A stretch of DNA of 64,000 nt, taken from NCBI GenBank assembly GCA_030583605.1, contig CP129466.1:1681001-1745000 (forward strand), written 5' to 3'. Source of the DNA: Gammaproteobacteria bacterium (GTDB lineage Bacteria > Pseudomonadota > Gammaproteobacteria > Steroidobacterales > GCA-2729495). This document shows, in pieces, positions 11,504 to 19,626 of the stretch. Each line of letters opens with the position of its first letter. The stretch's first letter is position 1. The notes under the pieces were generated by a model. It had not been told where the DNA came from, ran no database searches, and was given only the letters and a program-made list of their open reading frames with translations. The position numbers were made by a program, and so were the translations under genes.

Positions 11504-12376
11504 TCAGCCGCCCGCCAGCTCCGGAATGTCGTACGGCAGTGCCAGGCGTGTGAGCGGCCGGCTGCCATCCGCGTCGAGTGAGCAGGCGCCCGTCGCCGCT
11601 TCGAGCCGGATGACTGCCAGCAGTTCGCTGGTGTGTGTCGCTGTCTGCACGGCGTTGACGACCTGGCCGATGCTGCCGTGCCCGGCATGCACGGTGGCGC
11701 CATGGGGCGGTGGTGTTCCCATCACCGCGAACCGCAGCATACGGCGCTTGACGCGACCCAGGAAGCGGGTGCGGGCGACGATCTCCTGTCCCGTGTAACA
11801 GCCCTTGCTGAAACTGATGCCATCCAGGAGGTCCAGATTGACCATCTGTGGCACGAACTCGCCACTGGTCGCCGGAACGATCTCGGGGATACCGGTACGG
11901 ATATCACGCAGCCGCCACTCGTCCGTTGCCCCGCCGGGAGCGCTGGCGGGTCCTGGTGACGCTGAGCCGGGGCCGGCCACGATCAATTCCCGGGTGGGGT
12001 CCGCTGCCAATGCAATGACCTGTGGGTCGCAATCGGATGGGGCTGTGCGGTCAGCCCCACGGGCATCCAGGCATCCGTTCAGGTGCAACTCCGGGCATGC
12101 GATCTGCACACGCGAGCGCAGGACAAACAGTTTCAGCCGGGCGGCCAGCGCGTTTGCCGCTGCTGCCGCTGCAACCAGGCAGATGGAGTCGGCGCGGCGG
12201 AACAGATGCCCGGCCCACAGCAGCCGGCCGCGGGCGTCCGCCCAGCCGCCAAGACTGGTCGTGGCAGACCCGAGCCGCGCGATATCCTGCGTCAGTTGTC
12301 CCTGCAGGAACTGATCGCGATCCGGGCCGGTGACCGTAATCAACCGCAGGTGATCGAGCTGGACGATGGATGCCAC
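11504..12376 (-). CDS. ygfZ: YgfZ/GcvT-domain folate-binding protein
   Basis: A protein of about 290 residues from the GTG at 12376, related to the GcvT folate-binding fold. YgfZ is needed for full activity of some iron-sulfur enzymes, and the signature 'KGCYTGQEIVAR', whose Cys is important in E. coli, is present. The N-terminal 'DQFLQGQLTQDI' and the C-terminal barrel segment are also family-like. An upstream in-frame ATG at 12496 would add 40 residues that do not resemble the family and would run over the divergent SDHAF4-like gene, so the GTG is preferred. Its place next to the sdh genes suits a role in Fe-S enzyme maturation. Confidence 0.88.
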   Translation of the reverse strand: MASIVQLDHLRLITVTGPDRDQFLQGQLTQDIARLGSATTSLGGWADARGRLLWAGHLFRRADSICLVAAAAAANALAARLKLFVLRSRVQIACPELHLNGCLDARGADRTAPSDCDPQVIALAADPTRELIVAGPGSASPGPASAPGGATDEWRLRDIRTGIPEIVPATSGEFVPQMVNLDLLDGISFSKGCYTGQEIVARTRFLGRVKRRMLRFAVMGTPPPHGATVHAGHGSIGQVVNAVQTATHTSELLAVIRLEAATGACSLDADGSRPLTRLALPYDIPELAGG

Positions 12377-12456
12377 AGGTCTGGTGCGTAAACGGGATTC
12401 GTATTCGCGAATTCCGCAACTGGAGAACGAAGCGCCATTCTGGCACACTAAAAAAC

Positions 12457-12645
12457 GTGTCAGAAAACGGTAATCAAGCGGTATCCGTGCCGGCAAGTGC
12501 CCCGGGCCCGGAGCCGTCGGTGCGGCGGGACCTGCCGATTCCAGCGGTCCGGCCCGAGACCCCGGCGGAGTTCGGGGGGCCGCAAGGCCCGGAGCCGACG
12601 CGTTTCGGCGACTGGGAGCGCAACGGCCGCTGCATCGATTTCTGA
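12457..12645 (+). CDS. Succinate dehydrogenase assembly factor 4-like protein (DUF1674)
   Basis: A small protein of 62 residues if started at GTG 12457. Its last 25 residues contain the DUF1674/SDHAF4 signature: 'EFGGPQGPEPTRFGDWE' followed by a short 'GRCIDF' end. In mitochondria and alphaproteobacteria such proteins bind the flavinylated SdhA subunit and promote its assembly. It sits 134 bp upstream of sdhC, on the same strand, and is divergent from ygfZ, so the role in SDH assembly is well supported by context. The exact start is uncertain: an in-frame ATG at 12370 would overlap ygfZ, and GTG 12487 is another choice. No strong ribosome-binding site is visible. Confidence 0.8.
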   Translation: MSENGNQAVSVPASAPGPEPSVRRDLPIPAVRPETPAEFGGPQGPEPTRFGDWERNGRCIDF

Positions 12646-12721
12646 AGGGCCGGGCTGACTCGCTGAGGCAGTTCCGTGCTGCTGCTCGTGCTGCGATCCG
12701 GGCAGCCGCGGTCCGCGTGAG

Positions 12722-12748
12722 CGGCAGCGGTTGGGCCGCTGCCGTTTT
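12722..12748 (+). terminator. Rho-independent terminator between SDHAF4-like gene and sdhC
   Basis: Perfect 9-bp arms CGGCAGCGG (12722-12730) and CCGCTGCCG (12736-12744) enclose the loop TTGGG and are followed by four T. The hairpin ends 30 bp before the sdhC start, so it could end the upstream transcript or work as a leader attenuator for sdhCDAB. Confidence 0.7.
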
Positions 12749-12778
12749 CCGTTAAAAGCAAGGAGAGGCAACACGACA

Positions 12779-13171
12779 ATGGGGCAGTCGAATCGTCCGC
12801 TGTCTCCGCACCTCAGCGTTTTTCGTTGGCAGATCACCAACACGCTGTCGATCCTGCACCGGCTTACCGGTGTGGCGCTCACCCTCGGGGCACTGGTGTT
12901 CACGTTCTGGCTGGTTGCTCTTGCCGCCGGTCCGGATGCCTTCCTCGATTTCGTGGATGTGCTCGGTTCGCCGCCGGGCGTCGTCCTGCTCTTCGGGTGG
13001 ACCTACTGCTTCTTCTATCACCTGGCCAACGGCATCAGGCACCTGTTCTGGGATGCAGGGCAGGGCTTCGAGATGGTGCAGGCACGGCGCAGTGGAATCG
13101 CAGTGGTTGCCGCCAGCGTGGTCCTGACGCTGGCATTCTGGTTCGCCGTCGTCGCGAATCGCTGGAGCTGA
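12779..13171 (+). CDS. sdhC: Succinate dehydrogenase cytochrome b556 subunit
   Basis: A 130-residue membrane anchor of complex II. SdhC and SdhD hold heme b and the ubiquinone site in the inner membrane. Three transmembrane segments are evident. 'SILHRLTG' (residues 24-31) carries the quinone-site Ser and Arg, and 'HLANGIRHLFWD' (81-92) carries the likely heme ligand His81, matching E. coli His84. The start ATG 12779 has a good ribosome-binding site (AAGGAGAG, about 12760-12767). Two nucleotides separate its stop from the start of sdhD. Confidence 0.95.
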   Translation: MGQSNRPLSPHLSVFRWQITNTLSILHRLTGVALTLGALVFTFWLVALAAGPDAFLDFVDVLGSPPGVVLLFGWTYCFFYHLANGIRHLFWDAGQGFEMVQARRSGIAVVAASVVLTLAFWFAVVANRWS

Positions 13172-13173
13172 AG

Positions 13174-13554
13174 ATGAGCCTGAGAACACCTCTCGGTCGT
13201 GCCCTTGGCCTCGGTTCGGCGAAGGCCGGGTTCGGGCACTGGTGGAGCCAGCGGGTGTCGGCGGCGGCGCTGGTGCCGCTCGGCCTCTGGTTCGTGCTCA
13301 GCATCGCCGGTTTGCCGAGCACCGACTACTGGGCCGTTGCCGCCTGGGTCGGGGAGCCGTTGCATGCGATCCTCCTGATCCTCCTGCTGGTGAGCCTGCT
13401 GTATCACTCGAGCCTCGGGGTGCAGGTGATCATCGAGGATTACGTTCGCGGTGCCGCAAGAATTTCTGCTCTCGTGCTCGTGCAGTTTGCGCACGTCGTG
13501 ATGGCCGTGGCCGGCATCTACGCCATCGTGATGCTTGCGGCGGTCGGGCAGTGA
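13174..13554 (+). CDS. sdhD: Succinate dehydrogenase hydrophobic membrane anchor subunit
   Basis: A 126-residue inner membrane protein with three predicted transmembrane helices. The second helix contains '[17 protein letters not shown]', the usual SdhD segment with the second heme b ligand His. The N-terminus '[17 protein letters not shown]' is typical of the Xanthomonas- and alphaproteobacterial-type SdhD. The longer frame upstream is only a shadow of sdhC; ATG 13174 is 2 nt after the sdhC stop. It pairs with SdhC and carries the SdhAB catalytic head. Confidence 0.93.
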   Translation: MSLRTPLGRALGLGSAKAGFGHWWSQRVSAAALVPLGLWFVLSIAGLPSTDYWAVAAWVGEPLHAILLILLLVSLLYHSSLGVQVIIEDYVRGAARISALVLVQFAHVVMAVAGIYAIVMLAAVGQ

Positions 13555-13597
13555 TGAGACGGATATCGACGATGCACAGACCTGCCTGGATGCCGCT

Positions 13598-15385
13598 ATG
13601 ACCAACGAGTACGCATTTACCGATCATTGTTACGACGTCGTGGTGGTTGGTGCCGGTGGCGCTGGGCTGCGCGCCACGTTCGGGCTGGTGGAAGCGGGGC
13701 TGTCCACGGCGTGCATTACCAAGGTGTTCCCGACTCGAAGCCACACGGTTGCCGCCCAGGGCGGGATCAGCGCGGCGCTGGGCAACATGGGCGAGGACGA
13801 CTGGCGCTGGCACATGTACGACACCGTGAAGGGGTCGGACTGGCTCGGAGATCAGGACGCGATCGAGTACATGTGCAAGGAAGCGCCGCAGGCGGTCATC
13901 GAACTGGAACACTACGGCGTGCCGTTTTCACGCACGGACGACGGCAGGATCTATCAGCGACCGTTCGGCGGCATGACGACGCATTTCGGCAAGGGTACGG
14001 CCCAGCGAACCTGCGCTGCCGCGGACCGTACCGGCCACGCCATGTTGCACACGCTGTATCAGCAGTCGCTGAAGCACGATGCCACCTTCTTCATCGAGTA
14101 TTTCGCGATCGACCTCATCATGGAGGGCCGCGAGTGCCGGGGTGTCGTCGCCATCGACATGGCGACCGGAACGCTGCACCGGTTTCGCGCGCATCGCGTC
14201 ATTCTTGCGACAGGCGGCTATGGCAGAACCTATTTCTCGTGCACGTCCGCGCACACCTGCACCGGCGACGGCAACGCCATGGTCTTGCGGGCCGGCCTGC
14301 CGCTGCAGGACATGGAGTTCGTGCAATTCCACCCGACGGGCATCTACGGATCGGGCTGCCTGATTACGGAGGGTGCGCGCGGCGAGGGCGGCTATCTCAC
14401 GAACGCAAAGGGCGAGCGGTTCATGGAACGCTACGCGCCGAATGCCAAGGACCTTGCATCCCGCGATGTGGTCAGCCGCTCCATGACCGTGGAGATTCGC
14501 GAGGGTCGCGGTGTCGGAGAGGAACGCGACCACATTCATCTGCACCTGGAACACCTCGGGCCGGACGTGATTCACGAGAGGTTGCCCGGCATTGCGGAGA
14601 CAGCACGTATTTTCGCCGGCGTCGATGTCTCCAGGGAGCCCATCCCGGTCCTGCCGACGGTCCACTACAACATGGGCGGCATTCCGACGAATCACCATGC
14701 CGAAGTGCTCACGCTGGAGAACGGCAACCCCGATACGGTAGTCACCGGCCTCATGGCGGTCGGAGAAGCGGCCTGCGTGTCGGTGCATGGGGCAAACCGC
14801 CTCGGTTCGAATTCATTGCTTGATCTGGTGATTTTCGGGCGTGCCGCCGCCAGGCGTTGCGCGGAAACCCTGCGTGGCGCCGGACGGCCGCGGCCGCTTG
14901 CGGCGGGGGCGGGGGCGGGCGCCGTTGCGCGCCTCGACCGCCTGCGTCACGCCGCCGGCAGTCGGCCGACCGCAGAGATCCGCCTCGAGATGCAGAAGAC
15001 CATGCAGCATCACGCCGCCGTCTTTCGTACCGGTGACTCCTTGCGCGAGGGCATGGACAAGCTGGGCCGGACTGTTGCGTCGTTCGCCGACGTTCGCGTC
15101 AGCGACCGGGGGCTGATCTGGAATACGGACCTCATCGAGACGCTGGAGCTCGAGAACCTCCTGTGTCAGGCCATGGTCACGATTACCGCGGCTGCCAATC
15201 GCGAGGAGAGTCGCGGCGCCCACGCGCGCGAGGACTTCGCGCAGCGTGACGACGTGAAGTGGATGAAGCATACGCTCGTATGGGTCGGCGAGGATGGCCG
15301 GGTGTCGATCGACTATCGGCCGGTTCATCTGCAGACGCTCACGGCGGATGTCGAGCCGATTCCGCCGCGGGCCCGGGTGTATTAG
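13598..15385 (+). CDS. sdhA: Succinate dehydrogenase flavoprotein subunit
   Basis: The 595-residue catalytic subunit of complex II oxidizes succinate to fumarate with covalently bound FAD. The N-terminal FAD-binding loop '[12 protein letters not shown]' is at about residues 15-26. The covalent FAD ligand is His49 in '[11 protein letters not shown]'. The active-site segments '[21 protein letters not shown]' begin in the middle and include the catalytic Arg, and '[14 protein letters not shown]' is near residue 400. ATG 13598 gives the usual N-terminus; the upstream ATG at 13535 overlaps sdhD and is unlikely. Flavinylation needs SdhE, encoded 0.9 kb downstream. Confidence 0.97.
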   Translation: MTNEYAFTDHCYDVVVVGAGGAGLRATFGLVEAGLSTACITKVFPTRSHTVAAQGGISAALGNMGEDDWRWHMYDTVKGSDWLGDQDAIEYMCKEAPQAVIELEHYGVPFSRTDDGRIYQRPFGGMTTHFGKGTAQRTCAAADRTGHAMLHTLYQQSLKHDATFFIEYFAIDLIMEGRECRGVVAIDMATGTLHRFRAHRVILATGGYGRTYFSCTSAHTCTGDGNAMVLRAGLPLQDMEFVQFHPTGIYGSGCLITEGARGEGGYLTNAKGERFMERYAPNAKDLASRDVVSRSMTVEIREGRGVGEERDHIHLHLEHLGPDVIHERLPGIAETARIFAGVDVSREPIPVLPTVHYNMGGIPTNHHAEVLTLENGNPDTVVTGLMAVGEAACVSVHGANRLGSNSLLDLVIFGRAAARRCAETLRGAGRPRPLAAGAGAGAVARLDRLRHAAGSRPTAEIRLEMQKTMQHHAAVFRTGDSLREGMDKLGRTVASFADVRVSDRGLIWNTDLIETLELENLLCQAMVTITAAANREESRGAHAREDFAQRDDVKWMKHTLVWVGEDGRVSIDYRPVHLQTLTADVEPIPPRARVY

Positions 15386-15479
15386 ATGACTGCGTCGCGC
15401 GCAACAGCTACGCAGGGTTTGAACCGGTGTTCGCCGCGCGGCGAACTGCCGGCGCAACGGTACTGGCAAGGAATCGGAA

Positions 15480-16262
15480 ATGGCTGAGTTCAGGTTGCCG
15501 GCCAATTCGCGGGTGCAACCCGGGCGGGAGCACAAGGCGCCGGCCGGCGCAACGCGGGTGCGCAGGTTTCGCATCTACCGGTTCGACCCGGTGTCCGGGG
15601 AGAATCCGCGGCTCGACACCTACGAAGTGGATCTCGACCGTTGCGGGCCGATGGTGCTCGACGCGCTGATCAAGATCAAGAACGAAGTCGATGCCACCCT
15701 GACCTTCCGCCGCTCCTGCCGGGAAGGCATCTGCGGCTCCTGCGCCATGAACATCGACGGCGGCAACACCCTGGCCTGCACGCAGGCCATCGGCGATATC
15801 AGCGGCGACGTGAATATCTACCCGTTGCCGCATATGCCGGTCGTCAAAGATCTCGTGCCGGATCTGACCAATTTTTATGCTCAGTACGCGTCGATCCGCC
15901 CCTGGCTGCAGACGCGCACGCCGCCGCCGCCGGACCGCGAGCGCCTGCAATCGAAGGCGGAGCAGGAAAAGATCAACTCGCCCTCCGCCTGCATCCTCTG
16001 TGCATGTTGCTCGACGGCCTGTCCGAGTTACTGGTGGAACAGCGATCGCTACCTGGGCCCGGCCACGCTCCTGGCGGCATACCGGTGGCTCGTCGACAGT
16101 CGTGACGAAGCACAGGGAGAGCGGCTCGACGATCTGGAAGATCCATTCCGGCTGTATCGCTGCCACACGATCATGAACTGCACGGCAACCTGCCCGAAGG
16201 GATTGAACCCGGCGCAGGCGATCGCCGAGATCAAGAAAATGATCGCGACCCGGCATCTGTGA
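15480..16262 (+). CDS. sdhB: Succinate dehydrogenase iron-sulfur subunit
   Basis: A 260-residue electron-transfer subunit between SdhA and the membrane quinone. The plant-type ferredoxin [2Fe-2S] motif 'CREGICGSC' and its fourth Cys in 'TLACTQA' are present. The C-terminal domain has '[15 protein letters not shown]' and '[11 protein letters not shown]' for the [4Fe-4S] and [3Fe-4S] clusters. The sequence has the longer N-terminus ('[11 protein letters not shown]') and the '[14 protein letters not shown]' segment found in the mitochondrial/alphaproteobacterial type rather than the short E. coli type. It lies 94 bp after sdhA. Confidence 0.97.
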   Translation: MAEFRLPANSRVQPGREHKAPAGATRVRRFRIYRFDPVSGENPRLDTYEVDLDRCGPMVLDALIKIKNEVDATLTFRRSCREGICGSCAMNIDGGNTLACTQAIGDISGDVNIYPLPHMPVVKDLVPDLTNFYAQYASIRPWLQTRTPPPPDRERLQSKAEQEKINSPSACILCACCSTACPSYWWNSDRYLGPATLLAAYRWLVDSRDEAQGERLDDLEDPFRLYRCHTIMNCTATCPKGLNPAQAIAEIKKMIATRHL

Positions 16263-16302
16263 GCCCGGCTGTCGCCGCTTGCCGGCGTGGATACTGACCG
16301 GT

Positions 16303-16551
16303 TTGTCTGACTCCGAGTTCAATCGCCTGCGTTGGCGCTGCCGGCGCGGCATGCGCGAGCTCGATGCCGTGCTCATGCGCTTCGCTGATCGTCACTACCT
16401 TGCCGCCGGCGAGGCGGAGCAGGCGGCGTTTCGTGGCCTGCTTTCCGCACCGGATCCCGAGATTCTCGACTTGCTGACCGGCCGGCTGCGCACGGACGAT
16501 GAAGTCCTGAATCGAGTCCTGGGGATGCTGCGTGATGAACGGCTTCCTTGA
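16303..16551 (+). CDS. sdhE: FAD assembly factor SdhE
   Basis: A small cytoplasmic protein (82 residues from TTG 16303) that helps attach FAD covalently to SdhA. The hallmark 'RRGMRELD' (RGxxE motif) and the following 'FADRHYLAAGE' segment match the family. No ATG is available in frame near the conserved N-terminus, so a TTG start is inferred: 16303 aligns best with E. coli SdhE, and TTG 16279 is an alternative. It overlaps the next gene by about 17-20 nt, the sdhE-ygfX pairing seen in E. coli, but here directly after sdhCDAB. Confidence 0.85.
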   Translation: MSDSEFNRLRWRCRRGMRELDAVLMRFADRHYLAAGEAEQAAFRGLLSAPDPEILDLLTGRLRTDDEVLNRVLGMLRDERLP

Positions 16552-16963
16552 GGCCCTGGAGATCAGGCCTGGTGCAGGCGTCGTCGCCGCGCTCGGCCTG
16601 TTTGCCGTAGTGGCAGCACTGGCCGGCATCGTCAATGCCGAGCTGCCGATGCCCGGCAAGTTCGTTGCTGCCCTGGTTACCGCGATTGCCGCCGGCTTCG
16701 AACTGCGCTTGCATGTCGGGGCTCACGCACGACGGCGGATCACGCGCGCCGTGCTCGCCGCGGACGGCCATTGGCAGATCTTTCCGGCGGACGGACCGCA
16801 GGTTCGCGGGCATCTTTCGCGCCACTGGGGCACCTCAGTCGGCCCGGTCATCGCACTGGAGTGGCAATGTGAGGACGGCAGGTGCCGCCAGGCCTGGCTC
16901 GTCCGGCCGCTGGTCCCGGCCGACACCTGGCGGCGGCTGCGGGTCAGGTTGCGCTTCGCGTAG
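16535..16963 (+). CDS. ygfX: YgfX-like inner membrane protein
   Basis: A 142-residue protein with two close N-terminal transmembrane segments (about residues 16-35 and 40-58) and a soluble C-terminal part. This layout and the overlap with sdhE identify it as the YgfX/CptA family. E. coli YgfX was reported as a toxin acting on MreB and FtsZ, with SdhE as its partner, but that role is not certain. The start may be GTG 16532 or ATG 16535. Identification rests on context and topology more than on strong motifs. Confidence 0.7.
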   Translation: MNGFLEALEIRPGAGVVAALGLFAVVAALAGIVNAELPMPGKFVAALVTAIAAGFELRLHVGAHARRRITRAVLAADGHWQIFPADGPQVRGHLSRHWGTSVGPVIALEWQCEDGRCRQAWLVRPLVPADTWRRLRVRLRFA

Positions 16964-17030
16964 AATGCGACCGCCGCCGCAGCGCCGCACGAGCGGCGGC
17001 GTGCTTGACGAGGGTTTGCGGGTTCGGTTC

Positions 17031-17058
17031 GAAACTTTTGCGGTGCGAGGCAGTCTAT
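17031..17058 (+). promoter_or_regulatory. Possible sigma-E type promoter upstream of rpoE
   Basis: GAAACTT at 17031-17037 and GTCTAT at 17053-17058, about 16 bp apart, resemble the -35 (GGAACTT) and -10 (TCTNA-like) elements of extracytoplasmic-stress promoters. It lies 46 bp before the rpoE start, where an autoregulated promoter is expected. The match is imperfect. Confidence 0.4.
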
Positions 17059-17103
17059 CCGGGCGATGCGGTCTCGTATCGCGCATGGCGATAGCGGGAT
17101 GGC

Positions 17104-17682
17104 ATGGCAGAAAAGATCAGTGATCAGCTGCTCGTCAGGCGCGTCCAGCAGGGCGACCGTCGGGCGTTCGATGCGCTGGTCCTGCGTTACCAGCAGAGAA
17201 TCGTCAAGCTGATCATGCGGTACCTGCACGACCCGGCCGAAGCCCAGGATGTGGCCCAGGAGGCGTTTATCAAGGCCTACAGGGCCTTGCCAGCCTTCCG
17301 CGGTGACAGCGCCTTTTACACCTGGTTGTATCGCATCGCGATCAATACGGCGAAAAACCACCTTGCGGCCCTGCAACGCAAGCCTGTCGACTACGAGCTC
17401 GATGCCCATGAGCCGGACCATTATGAACTTAATCCCCGGCTGCGCGACGAGGAGACACCCGAGGGGCTGGCGATGCAGGAGCAGCTCCGCCGAACGGTCG
17501 AACGCACGATTGCATCATTGCCAGCCGAGTTGCGGACCGCGATCATGTTGCGCGAAATCGACGGCTTGAGTTACGAGGACATCGCCAGCGCGATGGATTG
17601 CCCGGTCGGAACGGTGCGGTCGCGGATTTTCCGCGCCCGCGAAGCGATCGATCGCAGCATCGACGAGATGGTCGACCGCTAG
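17104..17682 (+). CDS. rpoE: RNA polymerase sigma-E factor (AlgU/RpoE)
   Basis: A 192-residue extracytoplasmic-function sigma factor that responds to envelope stress. Region 2 has 'LVLRYQQRIVKLIMRYL' and 'DVAQEAFIKAYRAL', and region 4 has 'LREIDGLSYEDIASAM' with the helix-turn-helix 'PVGTVRSRIFRARE'. Length and sequence are close to E. coli RpoE and Pseudomonas AlgU. The next genes encode its anti-sigma factor and regulator (rseA, rseB), so it is normally held at the membrane and released by proteolysis of RseA. An autogenous promoter may lie at 17031-17058. Confidence 0.97.
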   Translation: MAEKISDQLLVRRVQQGDRRAFDALVLRYQQRIVKLIMRYLHDPAEAQDVAQEAFIKAYRALPAFRGDSAFYTWLYRIAINTAKNHLAALQRKPVDYELDAHEPDHYELNPRLRDEETPEGLAMQEQLRRTVERTIASLPAELRTAIMLREIDGLSYEDIASAMDCPVGTVRSRIFRAREAIDRSIDEMVDR

Positions 17683-17706
17683 CAGATCGCAACAGGGAAG
17701 ATGACA

Positions 17707-18303
17707 ATGAGCGAGATCCTCGACGAACAACTATCGGCTTTCCTGGATGGCGAACTGCCTCCGGAAGAACTGGACCTGGTGCTTACACGGCTCGATCGTG
17801 ACGCGACGCATCGGGCGCGGCTGGGGCGCTACGCCCTGATCGGCGAATGCCTCCGGACAGGGAGCGCGCAACCGGCGGCGCTGCAGCTTGCCGAGCGCGT
17901 GCGGGCACAACTGGCAGAAGCGCCGGTGGAAGAGGGCTGGAGCGGTGTACGCGCCTCCGGCCCTTCATGGCCCTGGCTCAAACTGGCCGGGGCCGCGGCG
18001 GCAGCAGCCACCGCCGCTCTGCTGGTTGCGCAGCCCGGCGCGTGGCAGGGCGCTGGTGAAGCGCAGCTCGCCGGGCGCGGGCCGGCGCAAACGGCAGGCC
18101 GGGTCGAGGAAATCAGCACCGTGAGTTCCGCCCTGGCTCGCCGCCTCGATCCCCGTTCTGCGGCCCGTCTGACGGGCTACCTGGTTGCACATGGCGAGTA
18201 CGCCAACCAGTTTTCGCGTAATACCCTCGATTCCCACCTGGTCACGGCACGCGCCGAGCGGGCGGCGTGGCGGCAGGCGCAGGGTCCCGCTGATGTCCGC
18301 TAG
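17707..18303 (+). CDS. rseA: Anti-sigma-E factor RseA (MucA)
   Basis: An inner membrane anti-sigma factor of about 198 residues. The N-terminal cytoplasmic domain ('EQLSAFLDGELPPEELDLVL') binds sigma-E. One transmembrane helix follows at about residues 93-113 ('LKLAGAAAAAATAALLV'), then a periplasmic part with 'YLVAHGEYANQF', a conserved segment near the RseB-binding region. ATG 17707 is preferred over ATG 17701 because it is 8 nt from the AGGGA ribosome-binding site at 17694-17698. It starts 24 nt after the rpoE stop and overlaps rseB. Confidence 0.92.
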   Translation: MSEILDEQLSAFLDGELPPEELDLVLTRLDRDATHRARLGRYALIGECLRTGSAQPAALQLAERVRAQLAEAPVEEGWSGVRASGPSWPWLKLAGAAAAAATAALLVAQPGAWQGAGEAQLAGRGPAQTAGRVEEISTVSSALARRLDPRSAARLTGYLVAHGEYANQFSRNTLDSHLVTARAERAAWRQAQGPADVR

Positions 18304-19333
18304 ATCGCGCCGCATCGTTTCGGGCGCGATCATTCTGGTTGTGTCGGCGGTTTTCCCCGCCATCGTCGTGATGGCGGCGGATAGTCCGCGCGCGTGGCTC
18401 GAGCGGATGACCGGGGCGGTCGAGCTGCTGAACTATTCCGGCACCCTGGTGCACTTCAACGGGGCCGAGACGAGTGTGTTGGACATCGCGCACCGCGTCG
18501 AGGACGGTCGCGTGTCCGAGAAGATCACGTCTCGCGATGCGGGCCGCGAAATCATCCGCAACAACGACGAGGTGACCTGCATTTTCCAGGATCAGAAGGT
18601 CGTCCTGGTGGAGCGGCGTGACGATCTGGACCGGGAGCAGAGTCCGTTGCGGGGCAGACTGCCCGGCAACGCGGAGATTCACGAAGCGTACTATCACGTC
18701 GCCTTTGCCGGCGCGGAACGCATTGCGGGTCGCGACGCCAGGATCATCACGATACGCCCGAAGGACGGGTTCCGGTACGGCTACCGGATCTCGGTTGATC
18801 GCCAGACTGCGATGCCACTCAAGACTCAACTGGTCGACGAAACCGGCCAGTTACTGGAACAGATCCTGTTCAGCGACATAGATCTCGCCGGCGAAATACC
18901 GGAGGCAGCGGTACGGCCGTCGATCGCCATCGATACCTTTGCGGTGCGCCGATCGCAAGCCGCTCCCGGACAATCCCGCATGCAGCAGGAGACGGACTGG
19001 GGTGCCGTCGAACTGCCCGCCGGCTTCAGCCTTGCCGTCCGGCAGGCGCGCACAGCGCCGGACAGCAAACGCGGTTTACGGCACCTGGTGTACTCCGACG
19101 GTCTCGCCACGGTCTCGCTGTTCATCGAGCCGGTGGTCGCGGCCGCCGGGCAGGCGGAGGGACTCTCGCAGATCGGGGCTGCCAACGCCTTTACGGCAGT
19201 ACGCGACGGCCACATGATTACTGCCGTGGGTGAGGTTCCGGCACGCACCGTGGAGCTCATTGCACTATCGGCCCGGCCGCTCCCCGCGGCGCAGAACGAC
19301 CGCCCGGGGTCGGGCCCGGTCACCTCGCGTTGA
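18293..19333 (+). CDS. rseB: Sigma-E regulatory protein RseB (MucB)
   Basis: A 346-residue periplasmic protein with a signal peptide (about residues 1-29, ending 'IVVMAA'). RseB binds the periplasmic part of RseA and shields it from DegS until off-pathway lipopolysaccharide or lipoprotein appears. Visible segments are 'LNYSGTLVHFNG' at the N-terminus of the large lipoprotein-like domain and 'GYRISVDRQTAMPLKT'. The C-terminal smaller domain includes 'AVELPAGFSL' and 'VYSDGLATVSLFIE'. ATG 18293 overlaps the rseA stop by 11 nt. rseC and mucD do not follow, unlike in E. coli and Pseudomonas. Confidence 0.93.
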   Translation: MSARSRRIVSGAIILVVSAVFPAIVVMAADSPRAWLERMTGAVELLNYSGTLVHFNGAETSVLDIAHRVEDGRVSEKITSRDAGREIIRNNDEVTCIFQDQKVVLVERRDDLDREQSPLRGRLPGNAEIHEAYYHVAFAGAERIAGRDARIITIRPKDGFRYGYRISVDRQTAMPLKTQLVDETGQLLEQILFSDIDLAGEIPEAAVRPSIAIDTFAVRRSQAAPGQSRMQQETDWGAVELPAGFSLAVRQARTAPDSKRGLRHLVYSDGLATVSLFIEPVVAAAGQAEGLSQIGAANAFTAVRDGHMITAVGEVPARTVELIALSARPLPAAQNDRPGSGPVTSR

Positions 19334-19584
19334 TGCGGGAGCTGACCGTCTACAGCCGTTCCGGCTGTCACCTGTGTGAATTGCTGATCGAGGACCTCGC
19401 GCCGATGTGCGAGTCCGCAGGCGTCCGGCTGAACATTCTCGATGTGGATGGGCAGCAATCCTGGAAGGACCGCTACGGCCTGCGGGTGCCTGTCGTGTGT
19501 GATGGCGAGAACGAGATCTCTGCCTGGCCGCTCGACGAGGGGCGCGTTCGTCGTTGGCTCGGGGCGCGACGTCCGGCCGGCTGA
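19333..19584 (+). CDS. Glutaredoxin-like protein (DUF836 type)
   Basis: An 83-residue thioredoxin-fold protein with a CxxC pair at Cys12 and Cys15 ('SRSGCHLCELL'), followed by a 'LDVDGQQSWKDRYGLRVPVV' segment with the cis-Pro. This is typical of the small glutaredoxin-like DUF836 family. Its partner is unknown. ATG 19333 overlaps the rseB stop (TGATG), suggesting translational coupling with the sigma-E module; TTG 19330 is a possible alternative start. It occupies the position of rseC in the E. coli operon. Confidence 0.85.
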   Translation: MRELTVYSRSGCHLCELLIEDLAPMCESAGVRLNILDVDGQQSWKDRYGLRVPVVCDGENEISAWPLDEGRVRRWLGARRPAG

Positions 19585-19590
19585 TCCGGG

Positions 19591-19596
19591 TATAAT
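19591..19596 (+). promoter_or_regulatory. Possible -10 box of a lepA promoter
   Basis: A perfect TATAAT lies 31 bp before the lepA start. It stands out in this GC-rich sequence. No good -35 hexamer is seen at the usual distance, so a promoter here is only likely. Confidence 0.35.
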
Positions 19597-19626
19597 CACC
19601 CGTTTTTTTCACGGCCCGACGCGGAC

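Noticed and set aside
12370..12456. ATG 12370 as the start of the SDHAF4-like protein
   Set aside because: It would overlap the ygfZ start and add 29 residues that do not resemble the family; GTG 12457 is more plausible.
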